A stretch of 64,000 nt of DNA from Paragemmobacter kunshanensis (GCF_011059185.1 NZ_JAALFE010000001.1:310001-374000); one strand, 5' to 3'. Shown: positions 25,401 through 36,640, counted from the stretch's first letter. Numbers and translations: made by a program. The notes: a model not told the origin generated them from the sequence alone.

Positions 25401-26117
25401 ATGCGGATCTGCGTGATCGGCAACAGCCATGCCGGTGCCATCAAGGAAGGGTGGGACCGGATCGCCGCGGATCATCCCGGCGTGGCGGTGCAGTTTTTCG
25501 CGGCACCCGGGGACAATATGGATGGCCTGAAGCTTTTCGAAGGGAGGATGGTCGCGACGGAGCCGTTGCTGGCAGAGTTCGTGACGCTTTCGAGCGGGGG
25601 GCAGACCGAGATTCGACCAGAGGCCCATGACCTGTTCCTGATCGTCGGCCTGGGATTGCGACCGCCGAAGATGGACCGGCGGCTAAGCGCGCAGGTCTAT
25701 CGCGCAGTCACCTCGGAGCTGTCGAGATGCCTTGCCTGCCGTGTCGCCGGGATGATCCGCATGGTTAGCGAGGCCCCCATCCTGATGCTGCCGAACCCGC
25801 TTCCGGCAAGGCAGCCGACCCCCGACGAGACGGAAGGCCGTCTCATGCGCCAGGAAGATTGCCTGCGGGATGTGCAGTCAGCGTTGGGCCTGAATGGCCT
25901 TCAGATCCTGCGGCAGCCTGAAGAGACCTTGTCATCCGAATGGACAACGGACCGGCGATGGAGTGAAGGGTCAACCACGCTGGCCGGAGTGATCGGGATG
26001 GCGCCGGGCGCGATGCATCCGGACAGCGAATTCAATCACATGAATGCGGATTACGGGGCATTGTGGCTTTCCATCATCCTTGCCGATCTGGCAGGGAAGC
26101 CCAGGCATTCGCGCTGA
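25401..26117 (+). CDS. SGNH/GDSL-hydrolase-like protein, unknown function
   Basis: This 238-residue protein opens with MRICVIGNSHAGAIKEGW. GNSH at 7-10 takes the place of the GDSL-type nucleophile block of SGNH esterases. A PGDNMDG turn follows near 35, and HPDSEFNHMNADYGALW near the end provides candidate catalytic His residues. It appears to be a cytosolic partner of the GSCFA protein upstream, sharing the same transcript. The second half is visibly less GC-rich than its neighbours. A role in acyl-group editing on a surface glycan is possible but unsupported. Confidence 0.65.
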   Translation: MRICVIGNSHAGAIKEGWDRIAADHPGVAVQFFAAPGDNMDGLKLFEGRMVATEPLLAEFVTLSSGGQTEIRPEAHDLFLIVGLGLRPPKMDRRLSAQVYRAVTSELSRCLACRVAGMIRMVSEAPILMLPNPLPARQPTPDETEGRLMRQEDCLRDVQSALGLNGLQILRQPEETLSSEWTTDRRWSEGSTTLAGVIGMAPGAMHPDSEFNHMNADYGALWLSIILADLAGKPRHSR

Positions 26118-26126
26118 TCTGGAAAG

Positions 26127-26202
26127 TGGTGAGCCGGACAGGATTCGAACCTGTGACCCGCTGATTAAAAGTCAGCTGCTCTACCAACTGAGCTACCGGC
26201 CC
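26127..26202 (-). tRNA. tRNA-Lys (anticodon TTT)
   Basis: The 76-base minus-strand cloverleaf runs from acceptor GGGCCGG to CCGGCTC plus A and an encoded CCA. The anticodon stem-loop CTGACTTTTAATCAG places TTT at the anticodon. The T arm holds GGTTCGAATCC. The acceptor has one G:U pair at position 2:71. Confidence 0.97.
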
Positions 26203-26298
26203 CACGAGGGGGGTGATTAGTGGCCGCGCGCGGGGGGGTCAAGGGCAAAAAATGCGCGGCTCTGGATAATTCGGGGGGGCGGGCGTATATGGGCGGAC

Positions 26299-27150
26299 AT
26301 GATGGAAACGCGCGCCCCTGATGGCCTGCCCTTCATGAAAATGCATGGGCTTGGCAATGACTTCGTGGTGATCGACTCGCGCGGGCGCGGGGCGGCGGCG
26401 GCTGGTGTGACGACGCCGGGGCTGGCGCGGGCGCTGGGGGACCGGAATCGGGGGGTGGGCTTTGACCAGCTGGCCGAGATCCGGGATGCCGAGGGTGCGG
26501 ATTTCGCGCTGGATTTCTGGAACAGCGATGGCAGCCGGGCCGGGGCCTGCGGGAATGCGACGCGCTGCGTTGCGGATTACATGATGCGGCAGCTGGGGCG
26601 CGAGGCGGTGACGCTGGTGACGGCGCGCGGCGGGTTGTCGGCGGTGCGGCGGGGTGACGGGCTGGTATCGGTGAACATGGGGCCGCCGCAGCTGGACTGG
26701 CGCGAGGTGCCCTTGGCGCGCGAGGTGGATGTGGAGCATCTGCCGATGGACGGCGATCCGGTGGCGGTGGGGATGGGGAACCCGCATGCGGTGTTCTTCG
26801 TGCCGGATGCCGAGGCGGTGGATGTGGCGGGATGGGGCGCGCGGGTGGAGCATGATCCGCTGTTTCCGGCGCGGACGAATGTGGAATTCGTGTCGCTGAC
26901 GGGGCCGGATCACCTGCGGATGCGGGTCTGGGAGCGGGGGGCGGGCATCACGCTGGCCTGCGGGTCTGGCGCCTGTGCGACGGCGGTGGCGGCGCATCTG
27001 CGGGGCCTGACGGGGCGGCGGGTGGTGATCGACGTGGATGGCGGGCGGCTGGAGCTGGACTGGCGCGCGGATGGGGTCTGGATGACGGGGCCGGTGGCGC
27101 ATGTGTTCGATGCGGTGCTGACGGCGGATTTTCTGGCGGCAGCGGGATGA
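26299..27150 (+). CDS. dapF: Diaminopimelate epimerase
   Basis: DapF interconverts LL- and meso-diaminopimelate for lysine and peptidoglycan synthesis. The 283 residues carry both catalytic cysteines: Cys84 in GACGNATRC and Cys221 in [26 protein letters not shown] is at the amino end, and [11 protein letters not shown] lies near 160. There are two consecutive ATGs at 26299 and 26302; either may start. The stop overlaps mtaB by ATGA, a pairing seen widely in alphaproteobacteria. Confidence 0.97.
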   Translation: MMETRAPDGLPFMKMHGLGNDFVVIDSRGRGAAAAGVTTPGLARALGDRNRGVGFDQLAEIRDAEGADFALDFWNSDGSRAGACGNATRCVADYMMRQLGREAVTLVTARGGLSAVRRGDGLVSVNMGPPQLDWREVPLAREVDVEHLPMDGDPVAVGMGNPHAVFFVPDAEAVDVAGWGARVEHDPLFPARTNVEFVSLTGPDHLRMRVWERGAGITLACGSGACATAVAAHLRGLTGRRVVIDVDGGRLELDWRADGVWMTGPVAHVFDAVLTADFLAAAG

Positions 27151-28412
27151 GTGCGCCGGTTTTTGCCACGCTGGGCTGCCGTCTGAATGCATACGAGACG
27201 GAAGCGATGAAGGAGCTTTCCACTGCTGCGGGGGTGGAGAATGCGGTGATCGTGAACACCTGCGCGGTGACGGCGGAAGCCGTGCGGAAGGCCAAGCAGG
27301 AAATCCGGCGGCTGAGCCGGGAGAATCCGGGGGCCACGATCATCGTGACGGGCTGCGCGGCGCAGACGGAGCCGGAGACCTTTGCGGCGATGCCCGAAGT
27401 GGCGCGGGTGATCGGCAATCACGAGAAGATGCAGGCGGAGACCTGGGCGGGCTTGCGCGCGCCCATCCCCGGAGCTGACCTGATCGGGGTGACCGAGAAG
27501 GTGCAGGTCGATGACATCATGTCGGTGCGGGAGACGGCGGGGCATCTGATCGACGGGTTCGGGCGGCATCGGGCCTATGTGCAGGTGCAGAACGGGTGCG
27601 ATCATCGCTGCACCTTCTGCATCATCCCCTATGGGCGGGGGAATTCGCGGTCGGTTCCTGCGGGCGTGGTGGTGGAGCAGATCAAGCGGCTGGTGGATCG
27701 CGGGTTCAACGAGGTGGTGCTGACCGGGGTGGACCTGACATCCTGGGGCGCCGACTTGCCCGCGCAGCCCCGGCTGGGCGATCTGGTGATGCGGATCCTG
27801 CGTCTGGTGCCGGATCTGCCGCGGCTGCGGATTTCGTCGATCGACAGCATCGAGGCGGATGAGGCGCTGATGGGGGCGATTGCCACCGAGCCACGCCTGA
27901 TGCCGCATCTGCATCTGAGCTTGCAGGCGGGGGATGACCTGATCCTGAAACGGATGAAGCGGCGGCATCTGCGGGATGATGCGATCCGCTTCTGCGAAGA
28001 GGCGCGGCGGTTGCGGCCCGACATGGTGTTCGGCGCGGATATCATCGCGGGCTTCCCGACCGAGACGGAGGAGATGTTCGCGCGGTCTGTCGATCTGGTG
28101 CGGGACTGCGGGCTGACCTTCCTGCATGTCTTTCCGTTTTCGCCCCGCAAGGGGACACCTGCGGCGCGGATGCCTCAGGTCCGGGGGCCAGAGATCAAGG
28201 AGCGCGCGGCGCGGCTGCGGGCGGTGGGGGATGCCGCGCTGGCTGTGCATCTGGCGGCGCAGGTGGGGGTTGCCCATCGCGTGCTGATGGAAGGGCCGCG
28301 CATGGGGCGGACGGAGCAGTTCACCGAAGTCGATTTCGGCGCGGATCAGCCGGAAGGGCAGATCGTGACGGCGCGTGTTACCGGATTTGCCGGCGGCCGG
28401 TTGGTGGCCTAG
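27147..28412 (+). CDS. mtaB: tRNA t6A37 methylthiotransferase
   Basis: MtaB is a radical-SAM enzyme that converts t6A to ms2t6A at position 37 of tRNAs reading ANN codons. This 421-residue protein has the three amino-terminal cluster cysteines C11, C39 and C70. The radical-SAM CxxxCxxC (C151, C155, C158 in [17 protein letters not shown]) follows, and a TRAM-like tail begins near 360. It is translationally coupled to dapF. It is convergent with the LacI-family gene and shares a CTAG at the stop codons. Confidence 0.94.
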   Translation: MSAPVFATLGCRLNAYETEAMKELSTAAGVENAVIVNTCAVTAEAVRKAKQEIRRLSRENPGATIIVTGCAAQTEPETFAAMPEVARVIGNHEKMQAETWAGLRAPIPGADLIGVTEKVQVDDIMSVRETAGHLIDGFGRHRAYVQVQNGCDHRCTFCIIPYGRGNSRSVPAGVVVEQIKRLVDRGFNEVVLTGVDLTSWGADLPAQPRLGDLVMRILRLVPDLPRLRISSIDSIEADEALMGAIATEPRLMPHLHLSLQAGDDLILKRMKRRHLRDDAIRFCEEARRLRPDMVFGADIIAGFPTETEEMFARSVDLVRDCGLTFLHVFPFSPRKGTPAARMPQVRGPEIKERAARLRAVGDAALAVHLAAQVGVAHRVLMEGPRMGRTEQFTEVDFGADQPEGQIVTARVTGFAGGRLVA

Positions 28413-29437
28413 CGGCGGATCGTGTCGCCCGGTTGCAGGGTGGGGGTGAGTTCGATCACCTCGCCCCCGATGACGCCGTCATGCTTGCCTGCGATGATTT
28501 CCGCCGCGCGGCGGCCGATTTCGAGGCGGCAGGCATCCATGGTGGCCAGACGACGGGGCAGGCCATCCAGCAGTTCGACACCGTTGAAACCCGCAAGGCC
28601 GATCTTGCCCGGCACGTCGATGCCCTTTTCCAGGCACCAGAGCAGGCCCCCTGCCCCGATCATGTCGTTTGAATAATAGAGGAAATCGACATCGGGCGTG
28701 CGTTTCAGGACGGCCTCGGTCATTTCGCGGCCCTTCAGCAGGGCGGAGCCGCCGGAATAGAATTCGCGGTCGGCCAAAGTGAGCCCGGCCTTGGCGAGCG
28801 CTTCTTCGAAGCCCTCGAGCCGTTTGCGGGCGCGGTGGTCATAGGGCATCATCGTGCCGCAGAAGGCGATGCGGCGGTAGCCCGCGGCGATGATCGCCTC
28901 GGCCATCTGGCGGCCTGCGCGGCGGTGAGAGATGCCGACCGCGCTGTCGACGGCCTCGCCGTCGATATCCATGATCTCGACAATCGGGATGCCCGCCTGG
29001 GCCAGCATGGCGCGGGAGGCTTCGGTATGTTCCAGCCCTGCGACGATCATGCCCGAGGGGCGCCATGACAGCATTTCGTAGATCACCGCCTCTTCGCGTT
29101 CGGGGGAATAGTTGGTGACGCCGACGACGGGTTGCAGGCCGGTATCTTCCAGCATGTCGGAAATGCCTGTCAGCACCTCGGGGAAGACCATGTTGGAGAG
29201 GGAGGGGATGATGACGCCGACGAGGTTGACGCGCTGCGAGGCGAGGGCGCCCGCGATCTTGTTCGGCACGTAGCCCAGGGTGCGCGCAGCCTCCAGCACG
29301 CGTTCGCGGGTGGAGTCGGAGACATCGCCGCGATTGCGCAGCACGCGACTGACCGTCATCTCGCTTACGCCCGAGGCTTCGGAGACGTCGCGAAGCGTGA
29401 GGGTGCGGCGAGGGTCGATCACGGGGGGTTTGGTCAC
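28409..29437 (-). CDS. LacI/GalR-family transcriptional regulator (GntR gluconate-type)
   Basis: This 342-residue regulator begins at GTG 29437 with AGGA upstream. The helix-turn-helix lies in residues 14-60 (TLRDVSEASGVSEMTVSRVL, then NRGDVSDSTRE). A periplasmic-binding-protein-like effector domain follows (VGVIIPSLSNMVFPEVLTGI). Overall it resembles the gluconate repressor GntR of enterics. Two operator-like sites lie upstream, at 29472-29485 and 29518-29531, so it probably represses itself. No gluconate genes are adjacent; its targets must be elsewhere. Confidence 0.88.
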   Translation of the reverse strand: MTKPPVIDPRRTLTLRDVSEASGVSEMTVSRVLRNRGDVSDSTRERVLEAARTLGYVPNKIAGALASQRVNLVGVIIPSLSNMVFPEVLTGISDMLEDTGLQPVVGVTNYSPEREEAVIYEMLSWRPSGMIVAGLEHTEASRAMLAQAGIPIVEIMDIDGEAVDSAVGISHRRAGRQMAEAIIAAGYRRIAFCGTMMPYDHRARKRLEGFEEALAKAGLTLADREFYSGGSALLKGREMTEAVLKRTPDVDFLYYSNDMIGAGGLLWCLEKGIDVPGKIGLAGFNGVELLDGLPRRLATMDACRLEIGRRAAEIIAGKHDGVIGGEVIELTPTLQPGDTIRR

Positions 29438-29471
29438 AGGGAATGATCCTGAACTGCATGTCTCGGGCCAT

Positions 29472-29485
29472 TGTTAGCCCTAAAC
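29472..29485. promoter_or_regulatory. LacI-type operator candidate, distal half weak
   Basis: TGTTA-GCCC-TAAAC has one perfect TGTTA half and a 3/5 match in the other. It is 35 bases upstream of the LacI gene start. Confidence 0.35.
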
Positions 29486-29517
29486 TACCCCCTTGTCCAA
29501 GGGGCGATCATGGGTTA

Positions 29518-29531
29518 TGTTACCGCTAACA
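29518..29531. promoter_or_regulatory. LacI/GntR-type operator candidate
   Basis: TGTTA-CCGC-TAACA has perfect 5-bp arms. It closely resembles the ATGTTACCGGTAACAT form known for the enteric gluconate repressor. It lies 81 bases upstream of the LacI-family start, 46 bp from the weaker site. Confidence 0.55.
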
Positions 29532-29693
29532 GCCATAGGCTGACATATATCCTGCGCGTCCTGCAAGCTCTCAACCCAGACGCAACGGACATGAGGGGGA
29601 AGTGGTGGGCCAAAATTCACTTCCCCCTTTTTCCTTTCCTGACATCCCGCATGGTTGCGCGCCTTCGCGTTTTCGCGCATCAAGGCGGCGGTT

Positions 29694-29769
29694 GGTCCCG
29701 TAGCTCAACGGATAGAGCGTCCCCCTCCTAAGGGGAAGGTTGCAGGTTCAAGTCCTGCCGGGATCGCCA
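29694..29769 (+). tRNA. tRNA-Arg (anticodon CCT)
   Basis: The 76 bases run from acceptor GGTCCCG to CGGGATC, discriminator G and encoded CCA. The anticodon loop in CCCCCTCCTAAGGGG gives CCT. The T arm contains GGTTCAAGTCC. Confidence 0.97.
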
Positions 29770-29865
29770 GTTTTCCCAAGGTCGGAAATGTGGGGGCTGT
29801 GGGCGGGTGTCGCATTGCGGCGGCGGTTGCGGCGGCGTCTGATGGGGGCAGCGATGGAGGCCCCC

Positions 29866-30246
29866 ATGACGACCGTGGTGGAAGAGATCGGCGGAGAGCC
29901 GGTCGTGCGTGCGCTGGTGGAGCGGTTTTACGACATCATCGAGACGGCACCCGAAGGGGCGCGGATCCTGGATCTGCATTTCCAGGGGCATGGGCTGGCG
30001 CATGTGCGGGTGGAGCAGTTCGATTTCCTCTGCGGGTTCTTTGGCGGGCGGCGGTATTATGCGGAACGCCACGGGCATATGAACCTGCGCGAATTGCATG
30101 CCCATGTACCGATCCGGTTGCGGGACGCGGAGGATTGGCTGGGCTGCATGAGCCGCGCGCTGGATGATGTGGGGATCCACGGGCCAGCGCGGGCCCGGAT
30201 CGACACGGCCTTTGACCGTGCCGCCCGGATGTTGGTGAACAGTTAA
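29866..30246 (+). CDS. Group II truncated haemoglobin
   Basis: This 126-residue 2-over-2 globin binds haem and O2 or NO; it probably serves NO detoxification or redox sensing. The start ATG at 29866 is picked because GGAGG lies six bases upstream, and longer frames would run back into tRNA-Arg. Group II features are FYDIIET in helix B, FLCGFFGGRRYYAERHGHMNL, the proximal His region LRELHAHVPI near residue 80, and DWLGCMSRALDDVG. It is convergent with a small HTH gene. Confidence 0.88.
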   Translation: MTTVVEEIGGEPVVRALVERFYDIIETAPEGARILDLHFQGHGLAHVRVEQFDFLCGFFGGRRYYAERHGHMNLRELHAHVPIRLRDAEDWLGCMSRALDDVGIHGPARARIDTAFDRAARMLVNS

Positions 30247-30268
30247 GCATTTCGCTCGAAGAAAACTG

Positions 30269-30466
30269 CTAAGCGAGACGCGGATCGGAGAGTGCTTCCG
30301 GGAAACGCTTGCCTTTGATGACCTCGTTTACGCGTCCGGGATTGACGTCAAACGACGCTGCAATGCGATTCTGGAATTCGCCTGCCCGATGCCGCAGGTG
30401 AATATTGATCGCATCTTCATAGCTGAGTTTGTTGCTCGGCTGCCGGTTACTTTTGGTGTTCCGCAT
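30269..30466 (-). CDS. Small helix-turn-helix-like protein (65 aa)
   Basis: This 65-residue basic protein has a likely HTH segment: INIHLRHRAGEFQNRIAASF, then DVNPGRVNEVIKGKRFP. The pattern is like small HTH proteins seen in Rhodobacteraceae and next to phage or HNH elements. Base composition is plainly lower in GC than neighbours, as is the following 250 bases. That suggests acquisition by transfer. It could bind DNA, perhaps the nearby inverted repeats. Function is unknown. Confidence 0.6.
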   Translation of the reverse strand: MRNTKSNRQPSNKLSYEDAINIHLRHRAGEFQNRIAASFDVNPGRVNEVIKGKRFPEALSDPRLA

Positions 30467-30566
30467 TCGGTAGACTCCGTTGTGGAGTTACCCGACTTGA
30501 CGCGCGAATCCGTGCATGCAACATCCACGGTGTGTACTCACACGACCATCGGGCAACGATGGTTAC

Positions 30567-30600
30567 GATAGGGCGCAGAGCTGCAACTCTGCGCCCTATC
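30567..30600. repeat. 14-bp perfect inverted repeat (strong hairpin)
   Basis: GATAGGGCGCAGAG and CTCTGCGCCCTATC flank a 6-base CTGCAA loop, and CATTTTC follows on the plus strand. The stem is unusually long and exact. It may end plus-strand transcription, though no plus-strand gene runs directly into it. Confidence 0.7.
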
Positions 30601-30635
30601 CATTTTCATACAATTCGATCCGATTCGCAAGATAT

Positions 30636-30710
30636 ACACAACATGTAGCGCGTTCCGCTACTCTGCCGTTCCGGTTCTGGAATTTCAGCTGAAAACGCTA
30701 CATATTGTGT
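30636..30710. repeat. 15-bp inverted repeat bounding a 75-bp element
   Basis: ACACAACATGTAGCG (30636-30650) and CGCTACATATTGTGT (30696-30710) match at 14 of 15 positions as inverted repeats, with a 45-bp spacer. The right arm ends four bases from the gyrB stop codon. Either a structured 3' end of gyrB mRNA or the remnant of a small inverted-repeat element would fit. Confidence 0.6.
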
Positions 30711-30713
30711 CAA

Positions 30714-33194
<2,481 letters not shown>

Positions 33195-33245
33195 TTATAG
33201 CGGGGCGGGTGGGGAATGTCACGCCTTGGACACAAGATATTGCGG

Positions 33246-33866
33246 TCAGGTGAAGGGGATGACGAGGCCGACAAGGATGAGGAGGACGCCTGAACCGATG
33301 TTCAGCCGACGGACGGCGGCGGGGCTGGAGAGGAGGCGGCGCGCGCGGTCGAGGAACCAGGCGAGGCCGAGGTTGCCGAGCATCGGGACGAAGGCCGAGA
33401 TGCAGATGATGGCGATGATGTCGGGGGTCGTGAGAGAGCCGAGATCGAAGAAGCCCGGCAGCGCGCCCATGTAGAAGAGGATCGCCTTGGGGTTGCCGAT
33501 GACGGCGGCGACGCCGACGGAAAAGCCCGCCCAGAGGCCGGGTTTCGTGAGGCGGCTATCGGCGTTCAAGGTGGCGGCCGGTTTGCGGATGAGCATGACG
33601 CCCATGAAGATAAAGATGACCGAGGCGACCCAGCGAAGGACCGTCAGGTAATCGCCATAGACGCTGTGAACCCAGGACAGGCCGAGGATCGCCATGAGCG
33701 GCCAGACCAGATCGCCCAAGGCAACGCCAACGGCAAGCGGCCATGCGCCCGCCATGCCGCCTGACAGGGCGCGGGCGGTGAGCGCCACCCAGACGGGGCC
33801 GGGAACGGCCCAGAGTGCGGCCATGCCGCCTGCATAGAGGAGGAGCTGGTAGGCGGTGACAGTCAT
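33246..33866 (-). CDS. LysE-family amino-acid exporter
   Basis: This 206-residue inner-membrane protein has five to six hydrophobic segments and the LysE/RhtB hallmark PGPVWVALTARALSGG near residue 22, followed by a GVALGDLVWP turn. NPKAILFYMGALPGFF lies near 125. The family exports amino acids or related metabolites with the proton gradient. Its stop-start overlap with the VOC gene (ATGA) shows co-translation. Placement between recF and gyrB is unusual. The substrate is unknown. Confidence 0.9.
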   Translation of the reverse strand: MTVTAYQLLLYAGGMAALWAVPGPVWVALTARALSGGMAGAWPLAVGVALGDLVWPLMAILGLSWVHSVYGDYLTVLRWVASVIFIFMGVMLIRKPAATLNADSRLTKPGLWAGFSVGVAAVIGNPKAILFYMGALPGFFDLGSLTTPDIIAIICISAFVPMLGNLGLAWFLDRARRLLSSPAAVRRLNIGSGVLLILVGLVIPFT

Positions 33867-34297
33867 TTCGGATCCAGAAGGGTGAGGGAGCCGTCGGGTG
33901 CGAGTGGCCAGAAGGGATTCATCGCGACTTCCCAGACATGGCCATCAAGGTCGGCCCAATAGCCGGAATAGCCGCCCCAGAAGACCTTTTCCGGGGGTTT
34001 GAGGGCGGTGGCGCCCGCGGCGATTGCCGCAGCGAAGGCGGTGTCCACCTCTGCCTCGGTCGCGAAGTTCTGGGCCAGGGTGACGGCGCCGGTGCCGAGG
34101 GGGGCATCGGGGCGGCCCTGGTCCTTGGCGAGGTCGGACAGGCCGAAGAGGGCAAGGGCCATGCCGTGGAGTTGGTAGAAGGCCACGCCCGGCTGGCTTT
34201 CGCCGTGTTCCTGCCAGCCGAGGCGGGCATAGAAGGCGCGGGCGGCGGGCAGGTCGCGCGCGCCGAGGGTGATGAGGGTGATGCGCTGGGGTGTCAT
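33863..34297 (-). CDS. VOC-superfamily (glyoxalase/bleomycin-resistance fold) protein
   Basis: This 144-residue two-module beta-alpha-beta protein carries ITLGARDLPAARAFYARLGW at the amino end and the second half motif KVFWGGYSGYWADLDGHVWEV. These form the metal-site edges of the fold. Members are isomerases, dioxygenases or binding proteins; no substrate is apparent. It is coupled to recF upstream and to the LysE gene downstream by 4-base overlaps. Confidence 0.88.
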   Translation of the reverse strand: MTPQRITLITLGARDLPAARAFYARLGWQEHGESQPGVAFYQLHGMALALFGLSDLAKDQGRPDAPLGTGAVTLAQNFATEAEVDTAFAAAIAAGATALKPPEKVFWGGYSGYWADLDGHVWEVAMNPFWPLAPDGSLTLLDPK

Positions 34298-35382
34298 GTT
34301 TCGCTGACCTTTGACATGCCGCCCTCTTCGACGACGGCGAAGCTTTGCGCCCTGTTTCCCAGACTGTCAAACAGGCCGGGTTCGGTGCCTGTCATCAGGG
34401 CCTGCGCGCCAAGGGCGCAGATCTCGTCATAAAGCGCGGCGCGGCGGTGCTGATCGAGATGGGCGGCGACTTCGTCGAGCAGGAGGATGGGGGGCGTGCC
34501 GAGATCGGCGGCCAGCGCACGGGCATTGGCGAGGATGAGGGAGATCAGCAGCGCCTTCTGTTCGCCGGTGGAGCATTGATCGGCGGGCACGCCCTTTGTG
34601 GCGTAGCGGGCGGCGAGATCGGCGCGGTGCGGGCCAAGAAGCGTGCGGCCTGCGGCCATGTCGCGGCGGCGGTTCGCGGCAAGCGCGGGGGCGAGGTCTT
34701 CGGGGATGTCTTCGCCTTCGGGGCCGATCAGCGCCAGTTCGGCGGCGGGAAAGGCGGTTTCCGCGCCCTGTTGCGCGGCAGCGATGCGGGAGAGGGCGTG
34801 GTGGCGGTTGGCGGTGATGCGGGTGGCTGCATCGGCCATCTGCGATTCCAGCGCGACATACCAATGCGCATCGCTGACCATGTCCTTGAGCAGGCGGTTC
34901 CGGTCGCGCATGGCCTTTTCATAGGCCAGCACCGCATCGGCATGGTCGGGCGCGAAGGACAGGGTCATGCGGTCGAGGAAGCGGCGGCGGCCTTCGGCGG
35001 ATTCGATCCAGAGCCTGTCCATGGCGGGGACAAGCCAGAGGATGCGCAGGATGCGGCCCAGCGCCGCCTGCGGGGCGGGCTTGCCGTCGATCCTGACCTG
35101 ACGGGAGTCGGCGCCTTCGGCGAAGGTTTCCAGCTCGTGCAGGGGGGCGGCGGTTTCGGCGCGGATCTTCCAACCGATGGCATCGGGCCTGCGGGCCAGT
35201 TCATCCGCGCTGGCCCGGCGCAGGCCGCGACCGGGGGACAGCAGGGAGACGGCCTCGATGATGTTGGTCTTGCCCGCGCCATTGGGGCCGGAAATGGCCA
35301 CGGGCCGCCCGTCCAGCGCCATCCGCGCGGCACGGTGGCTGCGGAAATGCGAGAGGGTGAGGGTGGCGATGGTCAGGCCCAT
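34294..35382 (-). CDS. recF: DNA replication/repair ATPase RecF
   Basis: RecF is an SMC-like ATPase that helps load RecA at gaps with RecO and RecR. The 362 residues hold Walker A GPNGAGKTN at 32-40, a TLLGPHRADL motif, and the signature and Walker B region CSTGEQKALLISLILANA and PPILLLDEVAAHLD. It lies downstream of dnaN, separated by 139 bases and a clear terminator, so it must have its own promoter. It overlaps the VOC gene by four bases. Confidence 0.96.
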   Translation of the reverse strand: MGLTIATLTLSHFRSHRAARMALDGRPVAISGPNGAGKTNIIEAVSLLSPGRGLRRASADELARRPDAIGWKIRAETAAPLHELETFAEGADSRQVRIDGKPAPQAALGRILRILWLVPAMDRLWIESAEGRRRFLDRMTLSFAPDHADAVLAYEKAMRDRNRLLKDMVSDAHWYVALESQMADAATRITANRHHALSRIAAAQQGAETAFPAAELALIGPEGEDIPEDLAPALAANRRRDMAAGRTLLGPHRADLAARYATKGVPADQCSTGEQKALLISLILANARALAADLGTPPILLLDEVAAHLDQHRRAALYDEICALGAQALMTGTEPGLFDSLGNRAQSFAVVEEGGMSKVSET

Positions 35383-35420
35383 GCGCCCGGATTAGCGGCA
35401 AGCGTCGGGACAAACAAGAA

Positions 35421-35445
35421 AGCCCCCGCCTTTGGCGAGGGCTTG
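35421..35445 (-). terminator. Intrinsic terminator after dnaN
   Basis: On the minus strand AAGCCCTCGCC-AAA-GGCGGGGGCTT forms an 11-bp stem (one G:T pair) followed by TCTTGTTTG. It lies 77 bases past the dnaN stop and separates dnaN from recF. Confidence 0.8.
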
Positions 35446-35521
35446 TCTGCATCGGGCTTGCCCGATGGCCCCGAAGGGTCTTGAATTGGATGGTTTCCCA
35501 GAGCCAGAACCTCGGATCCGA

Positions 35522-36640
35522 TCAAACCCGCATCGGCATGACGACATAGACAGCGCTGGTGTCGTTTCCTTCGCGCATGAGGGTGGGGTCGCCGGAGGAG
35601 TTGAACAGGAAGACGGCGTTTTCGCGGTCTACCTGGCTGGCGATTTCCAGCAGGTATTTGGCGTTGAAGCCGATTTCCAGGCGTTCATCGCCATAGGCCA
35701 CGGCGAGTTCCTCTTCCGCGGCGCCGCTGTCGGGGGCGTTGACGGAGAGGATCAGGCGATCCTCGTCGAGCGAGAGTTTCACCGCGCGCGAGCGTTCGGA
35801 GGAGACGGTGGCGACGCGGTCCACGGCCTTGGCGAATTCGGAGGCGTCCACCTCGAGCCGGCGGGTGTTGCCGGTGGGGATGACGCGGGTGTAGTCGGGG
35901 AAGGTGCCGTCGATGACCTTGGATGTCAGGGTGATCGCCGGGGTGGCGAAGCGGACCTTGGTTTCCGACACGGACACGGCGATGGCGGCATCGTCATCAT
36001 CCAGAAGCTTGCGCAATTCGCCAACCGTCTTGCGCGGGACGATGACGCCCGCCATGCCCTGCGCGCCTTCGGGAAGGGGCGCGTCGATCCGGGCGAGGCG
36101 GTGGCCATCGGTGGCCACGCAGCGCAGGACGGGGCCGTCTTCGCCGGTGGCGGTGTGCATGTAGACACCGTTGAGGTAATAGCGCGTCTCTTCGGTAGAG
36201 ATGGCGAACTTTGCCTTGTCGAAGAGGCGGCGCAGCATGCCCGCGGGGGCGGAGAAATTGGTGGAATATTCCGAGGTCGCCATGACCGGGAAATCCTCGC
36301 GCGGGAGGGTGGCCAGGCTGAAGGTCGAGCGGCCGGCGGTGATCGTCAGGCGGCCTGCGCTGCCATCCTCGGCCAGGTTGACCAGCGCGCCATCGGGCAG
36401 CTTGCGGACGATTTCATGCAGCATCACGGCGGATACGGTGGTGGCCCCGGCGCGTTCCACCATGGCGGGGGCGCGGTCGACCACTTCGATATCCAGATCG
36501 GTGGCGCGGAAGCTGACCTGATTTCCATCCGCCTCGATCAGGACGTTGGCGAGGATCGGGATGGTGTTGCGGCGTTCCACGACGGATTGCGCCTGTGCCA
36601 GCGCCTTGAGCAGCGTGCCGCGTTCGATCGAGAGTTTCAT
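35522..36640 (-). CDS. dnaN: DNA polymerase III beta sliding clamp
   Basis: The beta clamp tethers polymerase III to DNA. The start is ATG 36640 (MKLSIERGTLLKAL), three codons inside a longer frame. The 372 residues show the three-domain clamp: RRNTIPILANVLIEA near 27, an EDFPVMA block and GVYMHTA, then DGHRLAR. The closing VYVVMPMRV is the typical clamp ending MP-R. dnaA is not directly upstream, where many relatives have it; a copper receptor lies there instead. Confidence 0.98.
   Translation of the reverse strand: MKLSIERGTLLKALAQAQSVVERRNTIPILANVLIEADGNQVSFRATDLDIEVVDRAPAMVERAGATTVSAVMLHEIVRKLPDGALVNLAEDGSAGRLTITAGRSTFSLATLPREDFPVMATSEYSTNFSAPAGMLRRLFDKAKFAISTEETRYYLNGVYMHTATGEDGPVLRCVATDGHRLARIDAPLPEGAQGMAGVIVPRKTVGELRKLLDDDDAAIAVSVSETKVRFATPAITLTSKVIDGTFPDYTRVIPTGNTRRLEVDASEFAKAVDRVATVSSERSRAVKLSLDEDRLILSVNAPDSGAAEEELAVAYGDERLEIGFNAKYLLEIASQVDRENAVFLFNSSGDPTLMREGNDTSAVYVVMPMRV

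Noticed and set aside
29471-29731. Open frame crossing the LacI operators and running into tRNA-Arg
   Set aside because: It overlaps the tRNA and regulatory DNA and lacks a protein-like sequence.
29694-30713. Integrated element with attachment site at tRNA-Arg
   Set aside because: No integrase and no direct repeat of the tRNA 3' end were found; the haemoglobin gene beside it has native composition.
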